DNA of 64,000 nucleotides from Linyphia triangularis (taxonomy: Eukaryota; Arthropoda; Arachnida; Araneae; Linyphiidae), in the NCBI GenBank assembly GCA_963978545.1, contig CAXBTE010000030.1:1-64000 (forward strand), read 5' to 3'. A program made the translations under genes and the position numbers. The notes beneath the pieces were generated by a model. It saw only the letters and a program-made list of their open reading frames with translations, made no database searches and was not told the DNA's origin. Below, in pieces: positions 49,804 to 62,839 of this stretch (its first letter is position 1; each line of letters starts with the position of its first letter).

Positions 49804-52800
49804 CCTTCTTACAGTGTACAAGGATATCCTCTTCATAGAGTCCACTCTTAGAGAGTACAACGATATCCTCTTCATAGAGTCCCCTTCTTACAGAGTACAA
49901 GGATACCCTCTTCATAGAGTCCCCTTCTTACAGAGTACAAGGATACCCTCTTCATAGAGTCCCCTTCTTACATAGTACAAGGATACCCTCTTCATAGAGT
50001 CCCCTTCTTACAGTGTACAAGGATATCCTCTTCATAGAGTCCACTCTTATAGAGTACAAGGATACCCTCTTCATAGAGTCCCCTTCTTACAGAGTACAAG
50101 GATACCCTCTTCATAGAGTCCCCTTCTTACAGAGTACAAGGATACCCTCTTCATAGAGTCCCCTTCTTACAGTGTACAAGGATATCCTCTTCATAGAGTC
50201 CACTCTTATAGAGTACAACGATACCCTCTTCATAGAGTCCCCTTCTTACAGTGTACAAGGATATCCTCTTCATAGAGTCCACTCTTAGAGAGTACAAGGA
50301 TACCCTCTTCATAGAGTCCCCTTCTTACAGAGTACAAGGATACCCTCTTCATAGAGTCCCCTTCTTACATAGTACAAGGATACCCTCTTCATAGAGTCCC
50401 CTTCTTACAGTGTACAAGGATATCCTCTTCATAGAGTCCACTCTTATAGAGTACAAGGATACCCTCTTCATAGAGTCCCCTTCTTACAGAGTACAAGGAT
50501 ACCCTCTTCATAGAGTCCCCTTCTTACAGAGTACAAGGATACCCTCTTCATAGAGTCCCCTTCTTACAGTGTACAAGGATATCCTCTTCATAGAGTCCAC
50601 TCTTATAGAGTACAACGATACCCTCTTCATAGAGTCCCCTTCTTACAGTGTACAAGGATATCCTCTTCATAGAGTCCACTCTTAGAGAGTACAAGGATAC
50701 CCTCTTCATAGAGTCCCCTTCTTACAGAGTACAAGGATACCCTCTTCATAGAGTCCCCTTCTTACAGAGTACAAGGATACCCTCTTCATAGAGTCCCCTT
50801 CTTACAGTGTACAAGGATATCCTCTTCATAGAGTCCACTCTTATAGAGTACAAGGATACCCTCTTCATAGAGTCCCCTTCTTACAGAGTACAAGGATACC
50901 CTCTTCATAGAGTCCCCTTCTTACAGTGTACAAGGATATCCTCTTCATAGAGTCCCCTTCTTACAGTGTACAAGGATATCCTCTTCATAGAGTCCCCTTC
51001 TTACAGTGTACAAGGATATCCTCTTCATAGAGTCCACTCTTATAGAGTACAACGATACCCTCTTCATAGAGTCCCCTTCTTACAGTGTACAAGGATATCC
51101 TCTTCATAGAGTCCACTCTTAGAGAGTACAAGGATACCCTCTTCATAGAGTCCCCTTCTTACAGAGTACAAGGATACCCTCTTCATAGAGTCCCCTTCTT
51201 ACAGAGTACAAGGATACCCTCTTCATAGAGTCCCCTTCTTACAGAGTACAAGGATACCCTCTTCATAGAGTCCCCTTCTTACAGTGTACAAGGATATCCT
51301 CTTCATAGAGTCCCCTTCTTACAGTGTACAAGGATATCCTCTTCATAGAGTCCCCTTCTTACAGTGTACAAGGATATCCTCTTCATAGAGTCCACTCTTA
51401 TAGAGTACAACGATACCCTCTTCATAGAGTCCCCTTCTTACAGTGTACAAGGATATCCTCTTCATAGAGTCCACTCTTAGAGAGTACAAGGATACCCTCT
51501 TCATAGAGTCCCCTTCTTACAGAGTACAAGGATACCCTCTTCATAGAGTCCCCTTCTTACAGAGTACAAGGATACCCTCTTCATAGAGTCCCCTTCTTAC
51601 AGAGTACAAGGATACCCTCTTCATAGAGTCCCCTTCTTACAGAGTACAAGGATACCCTCTTCATAGAGTCCCCTTCTTACAGAGTACAAGGATACCCTCT
51701 TCATAGAGTCCCCTTCTTACAGTGTACAAGGATATCCTCTTCATAGAGTCCACTCTTATAGAGTACAAGGATACCCTCTTCATAGAGTCCCCTTCTTACA
51801 GAGTACAAGGATACCCTCTTCATAGAGTCCCCTTCTTACAGTGTACAAGGATATCCTCTTCATAGAGTCCCCTTCTTACAGTGTACAAGGATATCCTCTT
51901 CATAGAGTCCCCTTCTTACAGTGTACAAGGATATCCTCTTCATAGAGTCCACTCTTATAGAGTACAACGATACCCTCTTCATAGAGTCCCCTTCTTACAG
52001 TGTACAAGGATATCCTCTTCATAGAGTCCACTCTTATAGAGTACAACGATACCCTCTTCATAGAGTCCCCTTCTTACAGTGTACAAGGATATCCTCTTCA
52101 TAGAGTCCACTCTTAGAGAGTACAAGGATACCCTCTTCATAGAGTCCCCTTCTTACAGAGTACAAGGATACCCTCTTCATAGAGTCCCCTTCTTACAGAG
52201 TACAAGGATACCCTCTTCATAGAGTCCCCTTCTTACAGAGTACAAGGATACCCTCTTCATAGAGTCCCCTTCTTACAGTGTACAAGGATATCCTCTTCAT
52301 AGAGTCCCCTTCTTACAGTGTACAAGGATATCCTCTTCATAGAGTCCCCTTCTTACAGTGTACAAGGATATCCTCTTCATAGAGTACACTCTTATAGAGT
52401 ACAACGATACCCTCTTCATAGAGTCCCCTTCTTACAGTGTACAAGGATATCCTCTTCATAGAGTCCACTCTTAGAGAGTACAAGGATACCCTCTTCATAG
52501 AGTCCCCTTCTTACAGAGTACAAGGATACCCTCTTCATAGAGTCCCCTTCTTACAGAGTACAAGGATACCCTCTTCATAGAGTCCCCTTCTTACAGAGTA
52601 CAAGGATACCCTCTTCATAGAGTCCCCTTCTTACAGTGTACAAGGATATCCTCTTCATAGAGTCCCCTTCTTACAGTGTACAAGGATATCCTCTTCATAG
52701 AGTCCCCTTCTTACAGTGTACAAGGATATCCTCTTCATAGAGTCCACTCTTATAGAGTACAACGATACCCTCTTCATAGAGTCCCCTTCTTACAGTGTAC

Positions 52801-53579
52801 AAGGATATCCTCTTCATAGAGTCCACTCTTAGAGAGTACAAGGATACCCTCTTCATAGAGTCCCCTTCTTACAGAGTACAAGGATACCCTCTTCATAGAG
52901 TCCCCTTCTTACAGAGTACAAGGATACCCTCTTCATAGAGTCCCCTTCTTACAGAGTACAAGGATACCCTCTTCATAGAGTCCCCTTCTTACAGAGTACA
53001 AGGATACCCTCTTCATAGAGTCCCCTTCTTACAGAGTACAAGGATACCCTCTTCATAGAGTCCCCTTCTTACAGTGTACAAGGATATCCTCTTCATAGAG
53101 TCCACTCTTATAGAGTACAACGATACCCTCTTCATAGAGTCCCCTTCTTACAGAGTACAAGGATACCCTCTTCATAGAGTCCCCTTCTTACAGAGTACAA
53201 GGATACCCTCTTCATAGAGTCCCCTTCTTACAGTGTACAAGGATATCCTCTTCATAGAGTCCCCTTCTTACAGTGTACAAGGATATCCTCTTCATAGAGT
53301 CCCCTTCTTACAGTGTACAAGGATATCCTCTTCATAGAGTCCACTCTTATAGAGTACAACGATACCCTCTTCATAGAGTCCCCTTCTTACAGTGTACAAG
53401 GATATCCTCTTCATAGAGTCCACTCTTAGAGAGTACAAGGATACCCTCTTCATAGAGTCCCCTTCTTACAGAGTACAAGGATACCCTCTTCATAGAGTCC
53501 CCTTCTTACAGAGTACAAGGATATCCTCTTCATAGAGTCCACTCTTATCGAGTACAACGATACCCTCTTCGTAGAGTCC
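49804..53579 (+). repeat. 3776 bp block of the right mosaic
   Basis: It follows the 2543 bp order through one 477 bp cassette (51791-52267), but instead of G-E continues with BBB, the GTAC junction SNP (52386), C B D AAA BBB C B D AAAAA B C A A BBB C B D A G E. It is a fusion of a 2543-type block with the BBB-C-B-D material of the mosaics. Confidence 0.87.
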
Positions 53580-54969
53580 CCTTCTTACAGTGTACAAGGA
53601 TATCCTCTTCATAGAGTCCACTCTTAGAGAGTACAACGATATCCTCTTCATAGAGTCCCCTTCTTACAGAGTACAAGGATACCCTCTTCATAGAGTCCCC
53701 TTCTTACAGAGTACAAGGATACCCTCTTCATAGAGTCCCCTTCTTACATAGTACAAGGATACCCTCTTCATAGAGTCCCCTTCTTACAGTGTACAAGGAT
53801 ATCCTCTTCATAGAGTCCACTCTTATAGAGTACAAGGATACCCTCTTCATAGAGTCCCCTTCTTACAGAGTACAAGGATACCCTCTTCATAGAGTCCCCT
53901 TCTTACAGAGTACAAGGATACCCTCTTCATAGAGTCCCCTTCTTACAGTGTACAAGGATATCCTCTTCATAGAGTCCACTCTTATAGAGTACAACGATAC
54001 CCTCTTCATAGAGTCCCCTTCTTACAGTGTACAAGGATATCCTCTTCATAGAGTCCACTCTTAGAGAGTACAAGGATACCCTCTTCATAGAGTCCCCTTC
54101 TTACAGAGTACAAGGATACCCTCTTCATAGAGTCCCCTTCTTACATAGTACAAGGATACCCTCTTCATAGAGTCCCCTTCTTACAGTGTACAAGGATATC
54201 CTCTTCATAGAGTCCACTCTTATAGAGTACAAGGATACCCTCTTCATAGAGTCCCCTTCTTACAGAGTACAAGGATACCCTCTTCATAGAGTCCCCTTCT
54301 TACAGAGTACAAGGATACCCTCTTCATAGAGTCCCCTTCTTACAGTGTACAAGGATATCCTCTTCATAGAGTCCACTCTTATAGAGTACAACGATACCCT
54401 CTTCATAGAGTCCCCTTCTTACAGTGTACAAGGATATCCTCTTCATAGAGTCCACTCTTAGAGAGTACAAGGATACCCTCTTCATAGAGTCCCCTTCTTA
54501 CAGAGTACAAGGATACCCTCTTCATAGAGTCCCCTTCTTACAGAGTACAAGGATACCCTCTTCATAGAGTCCCCTTCTTACAGAGTACAAGGATACCCTC
54601 TTCATAGAGTCCCCTTCTTACAGTGTACAAGGATATCCTCTTCATAGAGTCCCCTTCTTACAGTGTACAAGGATATCCTCTTCATAGAGTCCCCTTCTTA
54701 CAGTGTACAAGGATATCCTCTTCATAGAGTCCACTCTTATAGAGTACAACGATACCCTCTTCATAGAGTCCCCTTCTTACAGTGTACAAGGATATCCTCT
54801 TCATAGAGTCCACTCTTAGAGAGTACAAGGATACCCTCTTCATAGAGTCCCCTTCTTACAGAGTACAAGGATACCCTCTTCATAGAGTCCCCTTCTTACA
54901 GAGTACAAGGATATCCTCTTCATAGAGTCCACTCTTATCGAGTACAACGATACCCTCTTCGTAGAGTCC
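53580..54969 (+). repeat. 1390 bp block, distant copy of 1-1390
   Basis: The 35 monomers have the same order as 1-1390, with the same 1390 bp length. It is flanked by E on both sides. Confidence 0.93.
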
Positions 54970-57900
54970 CCTTCTTACAGTGTACAAGGATATCCTCTTC
55001 ATAGAGTCCACTCTTAGAGAGTACAACGATATCCTCTTCATAGAGTCCCCTTCTTACAGAGTACAAGGATACCCTCTTCATAGAGTCCCCTTCTTACAGA
55101 GTACAAGGATACCCTCTTCATAGAGTCCCCTTCTTACATAGTACAAGGATACCCTCTTCATAGAGTCCCCTTCTTACAGTGTACAAGGATATCCTCTTCA
55201 TAGAGTCCACTCTTATAGAGTACAAGGATACCCTCTTCATAGAGTCCCCTTCTTACAGAGTACAAGGATACCCTCTTCATAGAGTCCCCTTCTTACAGAG
55301 TACAAGGATACCCTCTTCATAGAGTCCCCTTCTTACAGTGTACAAGGATATCCTCTTCATAGAGTCCACTCTTATAGAGTACAACGATACCCTCTTCATA
55401 GAGTCCCCTTCTTACAGTGTACAAGGATATCCTCTTCATAGAGTCCACTCTTAGAGAGTACAAGGATACCCTCTTCATAGAGTCCCCTTCTTACAGAGTA
55501 CAAGGATACCCTCTTCATAGAGTCCCCTTCTTACATAGTACAAGGATACCCTCTTCATAGAGTCCCCTTCTTACAGTGTACAAGGATATCCTCTTCATAG
55601 AGTCCACTCTTATAGAGTACAAGGATACCCTCTTCATAGAGTCCCCTTCTTACAGAGTACAAGGATACCCTCTTCATAGAGTCCCCTTCTTACAGAGTAC
55701 AAGGATACCCTCTTCATAGAGTCCCCTTCTTACAGTGTACAAGGATATCCTCTTCATAGAGTCCACTCTTATAGAGTACAACGATACCCTCTTCATAGAG
55801 TCCCCTTCTTACAGTGTACAAGGATATCCTCTTCATAGAGTCCACTCTTAGAGAGTACAAGGATACCCTCTTCATAGAGTCCCCTTCTTACAGAGTACAA
55901 GGATACCCTCTTCATAGAGTCCCCTTCTTACAGAGTACAAGGATACCCTCTTCATAGAGTCCCCTTCTTACAGAGTACAAGGATACCCTCTTCATAGAGT
56001 CCCCTTCTTACAGAGTACAAGGATATCCTCTTCATAGAGTCCACTCTTAGAGAGTACAAGGATACCCTCTTCATAGAGTCCCCTTCTTACAGAGTACAAG
56101 GATACCCTCTTCATAGAGTCCCCTTCTTACAGAGTACAAGGATACCCTCTTCATAGAGTCCCCTTCTTACAGAGTACAAGGATACCCTCTTCATAGAGTC
56201 CCCTTCTTACATAGTACAAGGATACCCTCTTCATAGAGTCCCCTTCTTACAGTGTACAAGGATATCCTCTTCATAGAGTCCACTCTTATAGAGTACAAGG
56301 ATACCCTCTTCATAGAGTCCCCTTCTTACAGAGTACAAGGATACCCTCTTCATAGAGTCCCCTTCTTACAGAGTACAAGGATACCCTCTTCATAGAGTCC
56401 CCTTCTTACAGTGTACAAGGATATCCTCTTCATAGAGTCCACTCTTATAGAGTACAACGATACCCTCTTCATAGAGTCCCCTTCTTACAGTGTACAAGGA
56501 TATCCTCTTCATAGAGTCCACTCTTAGAGAGTACAAGGATACCCTCTTCATAGAGTCCCCTTCTTACAGAGTACAAGGATACCCTCTTCATAGAGTCCCC
56601 TTCTTACAGAGTACAAGGATACCCTCTTCATAGAGTCCCCTTCTTACAGTGTACAAGGATATCCTCTTCATAGAGTCCACTCTTATAGAGTACAAGGATA
56701 CCCTCTTCATAGAGTCCCCTTCTTACAGAGTACAAGGATACCCTCTTCATAGAGTCCCCTTCTTACAGTGTACAAGGATATCCTCTTCATAGAGTCCCCT
56801 TCTTACAGTGTACAAGGATATCCTCTTCATAGAGTCCCCTTCTTACAGTGTACAAGGATATCCTCTTCATAGAGTCCACTCTTATAGAGTACAACGATAC
56901 CCTCTTCATAGAGTCCCCTTCTTACAGTGTACAAGGATATCCTCTTCATAGAGTCCACTCTTAGAGAGTACAAGGATACCCTCTTCATAGAGTCCCCTTC
57001 TTACAGAGTACAAGGATACCCTCTTCATAGAGTCCCCTTCTTACAGAGTACAAGGATACCCTCTTCATAGAGTCCCCTTCTTACAGAGTACAAGGATACC
57101 CTCTTCATAGAGTCCCCTTCTTACAGTGTACAAGGATATCCTCTTCATAGAGTCCCCTTCTTACAGTGTACAAGGATATCCTCTTCATAGAGTCCCCTTC
57201 TTACAGTGTACAAGGATATCCTCTTCATAGAGTCCACTCTTATAGAGTACAACGATACCCTCTTCATAGAGTCCCCTTCTTACAGTGTACAAGGATATCC
57301 TCTTCATAGAGTCCACTCTTAGAGAGTACAAGGATACCCTCTTCATAGAGTCCCCTTCTTACAGAGTACAAGGATACCCTCTTCATAGAGTCCCCTTCTT
57401 ACAGAGTACAAGGATACCCTCTTCATAGAGTCCCCTTCTTACAGAGTACAAGGATACCCTCTTCATAGAGTCCCCTTCTTACAGAGTACAAGGATACCCT
57501 CTTCATAGAGTCCCCTTCTTACAGAGTACAAGGATACCCTCTTCATAGAGTCCCCTTCTTACAGTGTACAAGGATATCCTCTTCATAGAGTCCACTCTTA
57601 TAGAGTACAAGGATACCCTCTTCATAGAGTCCCCTTCTTACAGAGTACAAGGATACCCTCTTCATAGAGTCCCCTTCTTACAGTGTACAAGGATATCCTC
57701 TTCATAGAGTCCCCTTCTTACAGTGTACAAGGATATCCTCTTCATAGAGTCCCCTTCTTACAGTGTACAAGGATATCCTCTTCATAGAGTCCACTCTTAT
57801 AGAGTACAAGGATACCCTCTTCATAGAGTCCCCTTCTTACAGAGTACAAGGATACCCTCTTCATAGAGTCCCCTTCTTACAGAGTACAAGGATACCCTCT

Positions 57901-59541
57901 TCATAGAGTCCCCTTCTTACAGTGTACAAGGATATCCTCTTCATAGAGTCCACTCTTAGAGAGTACAAGGATACCCTCTTCATAGAGTCCCCTTCTTACA
58001 GAGTACAAGGATACCCTCTTCATAGAGTCCCCTTCTTACAGAGTACAAGGATACCCTCTTCATAGAGTCCCCTTCTTACAGAGTACAAGGATACCCTCTT
58101 CATAGAGTCCCCTTCTTACAGTGTACAAGGATATCCTCTTCATAGAGTCCCCTTCTTACAGTGTACAAGGATATCCTCTTCATAGAGTCCCCTTCTTACA
58201 GTGTACAAGGATATCCTCTTCATAGAGTACACTCTTATAGAGTACAACGATACCCTCTTCATAGAGTCCCCTTCTTACAGTGTACAAGGATATCCTCTTC
58301 ATAGAGTCCACTCTTAGAGAGTACAAGGATACCCTCTTCATAGAGTCCCCTTCTTACAGAGTACAAGGATACCCTCTTCATAGAGTCCCCTTCTTACAGA
58401 GTACAAGGATACCCTCTTCATAGAGTCCCCTTCTTACAGAGTACAAGGATACCCTCTTCATAGAGTCCCCTTCTTACAGTGTACAAGGATATCCTCTTCA
58501 TAGAGTCCCCTTCTTACAGTGTACAAGGATATCCTCTTCATAGAGTCCCCTTCTTACAGTGTACAAGGATATCCTCTTCATAGAGTCCACTCTTATAGAG
58601 TACAACGATACCCTCTTCATAGAGTCCCCTTCTTACAGTGTACAAGGATATCCTCTTCATAGAGTCCACTCTTAGAGAGTACAAGGATACCCTCTTCATA
58701 GAGTCCCCTTCTTACAGAGTACAAGGATACCCTCTTCATAGAGTCCCCTTCTTACAGAGTACAAGGATACCCTCTTCATAGAGTCCCCTTCTTACAGAGT
58801 ACAAGGATACCCTCTTCATAGAGTCCCCTTCTTACAGAGTACAAGGATACCCTCTTCATAGAGTCCCCTTCTTACAGAGTACAAGGATACCCTCTTCATA
58901 GAGTCCCCTTCTTACAGTGTACAAGGATATCCTCTTCATAGAGTCCACTCTTATAGAGTACAACGATACCCTCTTCATAGAGTCCCCTTCTTACAGTGTA
59001 CAAGGATATCCTCTTCATAGAGTCCACTCTTAGAGAGTACAAGGATACCCTCTTCATAGAGTCCCCTTCTTACAGAGTACAAGGATACCCTCTTCATAGA
59101 GTCCCCTTCTTACAGAGTACAAGGATACCCTCTTCATAGAGTCCCCTTCTTACAGAGTACAAGGATACCCTCTTCATAGAGTCCCCTTCTTACAGTGTAC
59201 AAGGATATCCTCTTCATAGAGTCCCCTTCTTACAGTGTACAAGGATATCCTCTTCATAGAGTCCCCTTCTTACAGTGTACAAGGATATCCTCTTCATAGA
59301 GTCCACTCTTATAGAGTACAACGATACCCTCTTCATAGAGTCCCCTTCTTACAGTGTACAAGGATATCCTCTTCATAGAGTCCACTCTTAGAGAGTACAA
59401 GGATACCCTCTTCATAGAGTCCCCTTCTTACAGAGTACAAGGATACCCTCTTCATAGAGTCCCCTTCTTACAGAGTACAAGGATATCCTCTTCATAGAGT
59501 CCACTCTTATCGAGTACAACGATACCCTCTTCGTAGAGTCC
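54970..59541 (+). repeat. 4572 bp block of the right mosaic
   Basis: Standard opening through the second B D, then A A A G followed directly by D (near 56042) rather than E, and A A A A F B C'. Further on are a run of B C' A BBB material, the fourth GTAC junction SNP (58229), and the usual closing B D A G E. The G-to-D join is unique in the window and looks like a recombination junction that removed an E. Confidence 0.82.
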
Positions 59542-60732
59542 CCTTCTTACAGTGTACAAGGATATCCTCTTCATAGAGTCCACTCTTATAGAGTACAAGG
59601 ATACCCTCTTCATAGAGTCCCCTTCTTACAGAGTACAAGGATACCCTCTTCATAGAGTCCCCTTCTTACAGAGTACAAGGATACCCTCTTCATAGAGTCC
59701 CCTTCTTACAGTGTACAAGGATATCCTCTTCATAGAGTCCACTCTTATAGAGTACAACGATACCCTCTTCATAGAGTCCCCTTCTTACAGTGTACAAGGA
59801 TATCCTCTTCATAGAGTCCACTCTTAGAGAGTACAAGGATACCCTCTTCATAGAGTCCCCTTCTTACAGAGTACAAGGATACCCTCTTCATAGAGTCCCC
59901 TTCTTACATAGTACAAGGATACCCTCTTCATAGAGTCCCCTTCTTACAGTGTACAAGGATATCCTCTTCATAGAGTCCACTCTTATAGAGTACAAGGATA
60001 CCCTCTTCATAGAGTCCCCTTCTTACAGAGTACAAGGATACCCTCTTCATAGAGTCCCCTTCTTACAGAGTACAAGGATACCCTCTTCATAGAGTCCCCT
60101 TCTTACAGTGTACAAGGATATCCTCTTCATAGAGTCCACTCTTATAGAGTACAACGATACCCTCTTCATAGAGTCCCCTTCTTACAGTGTACAAGGATAT
60201 CCTCTTCATAGAGTCCACTCTTAGAGAGTACAAGGATACCCTCTTCATAGAGTCCCCTTCTTACAGAGTACAAGGATACCCTCTTCATAGAGTCCCCTTC
60301 TTACAGAGTACAAGGATACCCTCTTCATAGAGTCCCCTTCTTACAGAGTACAAGGATACCCTCTTCATAGAGTCCCCTTCTTACAGTGTACAAGGATATC
60401 CTCTTCATAGAGTCCCCTTCTTACAGTGTACAAGGATATCCTCTTCATAGAGTCCCCTTCTTACAGTGTACAAGGATATCCTCTTCATAGAGTCCACTCT
60501 TATAGAGTACAACGATACCCTCTTCATAGAGTCCCCTTCTTACAGTGTACAAGGATATCCTCTTCATAGAGTCCACTCTTAGAGAGTACAAGGATACCCT
60601 CTTCATAGAGTCCCCTTCTTACAGAGTACAAGGATACCCTCTTCATAGAGTCCCCTTCTTACAGAGTACAAGGATATCCTCTTCATAGAGTCCACTCTTA
60701 TCGAGTACAACGATACCCTCTTCGTAGAGTCC
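59542..60732 (+). repeat. 1191 bp block: 1390 bp block minus five monomers
   Basis: Order B C' A A B C B D A F B C' A A B C B D A A A B B B C B D A G E (30 monomers). It equals the 1390 bp block with D' A A F B (199 bp) removed after the first B, consistent with exchange between two B monomers. It is the only non-central block without D'. Confidence 0.9.
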
Positions 60733-62839
60733 CCTTCTTACAGTGTACAAGGATATCCTCTTCATAGAGTCCACTCTTAGAGAGTACAACGATATCCTCT
60801 TCATAGAGTCCCCTTCTTACAGAGTACAAGGATACCCTCTTCATAGAGTCCCCTTCTTACAGAGTACAAGGATACCCTCTTCATAGAGTCCCCTTCTTAC
60901 ATAGTACAAGGATACCCTCTTCATAGAGTCCCCTTCTTACAGTGTACAAGGATATCCTCTTCATAGAGTCCACTCTTATAGAGTACAAGGATACCCTCTT
61001 CATAGAGTCCCCTTCTTACAGAGTACAAGGATACCCTCTTCATAGAGTCCCCTTCTTACAGAGTACAAGGATACCCTCTTCATAGAGTCCCCTTCTTACA
61101 GTGTACAAGGATATCCTCTTCATAGAGTCCACTCTTATAGAGTACAACGATACCCTCTTCATAGAGTCCCCTTCTTACAGTGTACAAGGATATCCTCTTC
61201 ATAGAGTCCACTCTTAGAGAGTACAAGGATACCCTCTTCATAGAGTCCCCTTCTTACAGAGTACAAGGATACCCTCTTCATAGAGTCCCCTTCTTACATA
61301 GTACAAGGATACCCTCTTCATAGAGTCCCCTTCTTACAGTGTACAAGGATATCCTCTTCATAGAGTCCACTCTTATAGAGTACAAGGATACCCTCTTCAT
61401 AGAGTCCCCTTCTTACAGAGTACAAGGATACCCTCTTCATAGAGTCCCCTTCTTACAGAGTACAAGGATACCCTCTTCATAGAGTCCCCTTCTTACAGTG
61501 TACAAGGATATCCTCTTCATAGAGTCCACTCTTAGAGAGTACAAGGATACCCTCTTCATAGAGTCCCCTTCTTACAGAGTACAAGGATACCCTCTTCATA
61601 GAGTCCCCTTCTTACAGAGTACAAGGATACCCTCTTCATAGAGTCCCCTTCTTACAGAGTACAAGGATACCCTCTTCATAGAGTCCCCTTCTTACAGAGT
61701 ACAAGGATATCCTCTTCATAGAGTCCACTCTTATCGAGTACAACGATACCCTCTTCATAGAGTCCCCTTCTTACAGAGTACAAGGATATCCTCTTCATAG
61801 AGTCCCCTTCTTACAGTGTACAAGGATATCCTCTTCATAGAGTCCACTCTTATAGAGTACAACGATACCCTCTTCATAGAGTCCCCTTCTTACAGTGTAC
61901 AAGGATATCCTCTTCATAGAGTCCACTCTTAGAGAGTACAAGGATACCCTCTTCATAGAGTCCCCTTCTTACAGAGTACAAGGATACCCTCTTCATAGAG
62001 TCCCCTTCTTACAGAGTACAAGGATACCCTCTTCATAGAGTCCCCTTCTTACAGAGTACAAGGATACCCTCTTCATAGAGTCCCCTTCTTACAGAGTACA
62101 AGGATACCCTCTTCATAGAGTCCCCTTCTTACAGAGTACAAGGATACCCTCTTCATAGAGTCCCCTTCTTACAGAGTACAAGGATACCCTCTTCATAGAG
62201 TCCCCTTCTTACAGAGTACAAGGATACCCTCTTCATAGAGTCCCCTTCTTACAGAGTACAAGGATACCCTCTTCATAGAGTCCCCTTCTTACAGTGTACA
62301 AGGATATCCTCTTCATAGAGTCCACTCTTATAGAGTACAAGGATACCCTCTTCATAGAGTCCCCTTCTTACAGAGTACAAGGATACCCTCTTCATAGAGT
62401 CCCCTTCTTACAGTGTACAAGGATATCCTCTTCATAGAGTCCCCTTCTTACAGTGTACAAGGATATCCTCTTCATAGAGTCCCCTTCTTACAGTGTACAA
62501 GGATATCCTCTTCATAGAGTCCACTCTTATAGAGTACAACGATACCCTCTTCATAGAGTCCCCTTCTTACAGTGTACAAGGATATCCTCTTCATAGAGTC
62601 CACTCTTAGAGAGTACAAGGATACCCTCTTCATAGAGTCCCCTTCTTACAGAGTACAAGGATACCCTCTTCATAGAGTCCCCTTCTTACAGAGTACAAGG
62701 ATACCCTCTTCATAGAGTCCCCTTCTTACAGAGTACAAGGATACCCTCTTCATAGAGTCCCCTTCTTACAGAGTACAAGGATATCCTCTTCATAGAGTCC
62801 ACTCTTATCGAGTACAACGATACCCTCTTCGTAGAGTCC
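60733..62839 (+). repeat. 2107 bp block with E'-G-B junction
   Basis: A relative of 1391-3655. It has D directly after the second C' A A B where the other has C B D, contains E' at 61727-61765 followed by G and B, then a run of nine A, then C' A BBB C B D AAA G E. The 158 bp difference from 2265 bp equals two B-C dimers. Confidence 0.87.

Noticed and set aside
40142..60732. The 1191 bp duplication in copy 4 and the 1191 bp block at 59542 as copies of one element
   Set aside because: They have the same length (30 monomers, nine of 39 bp) but different monomer orders and different origins. The equal size is coincidence.
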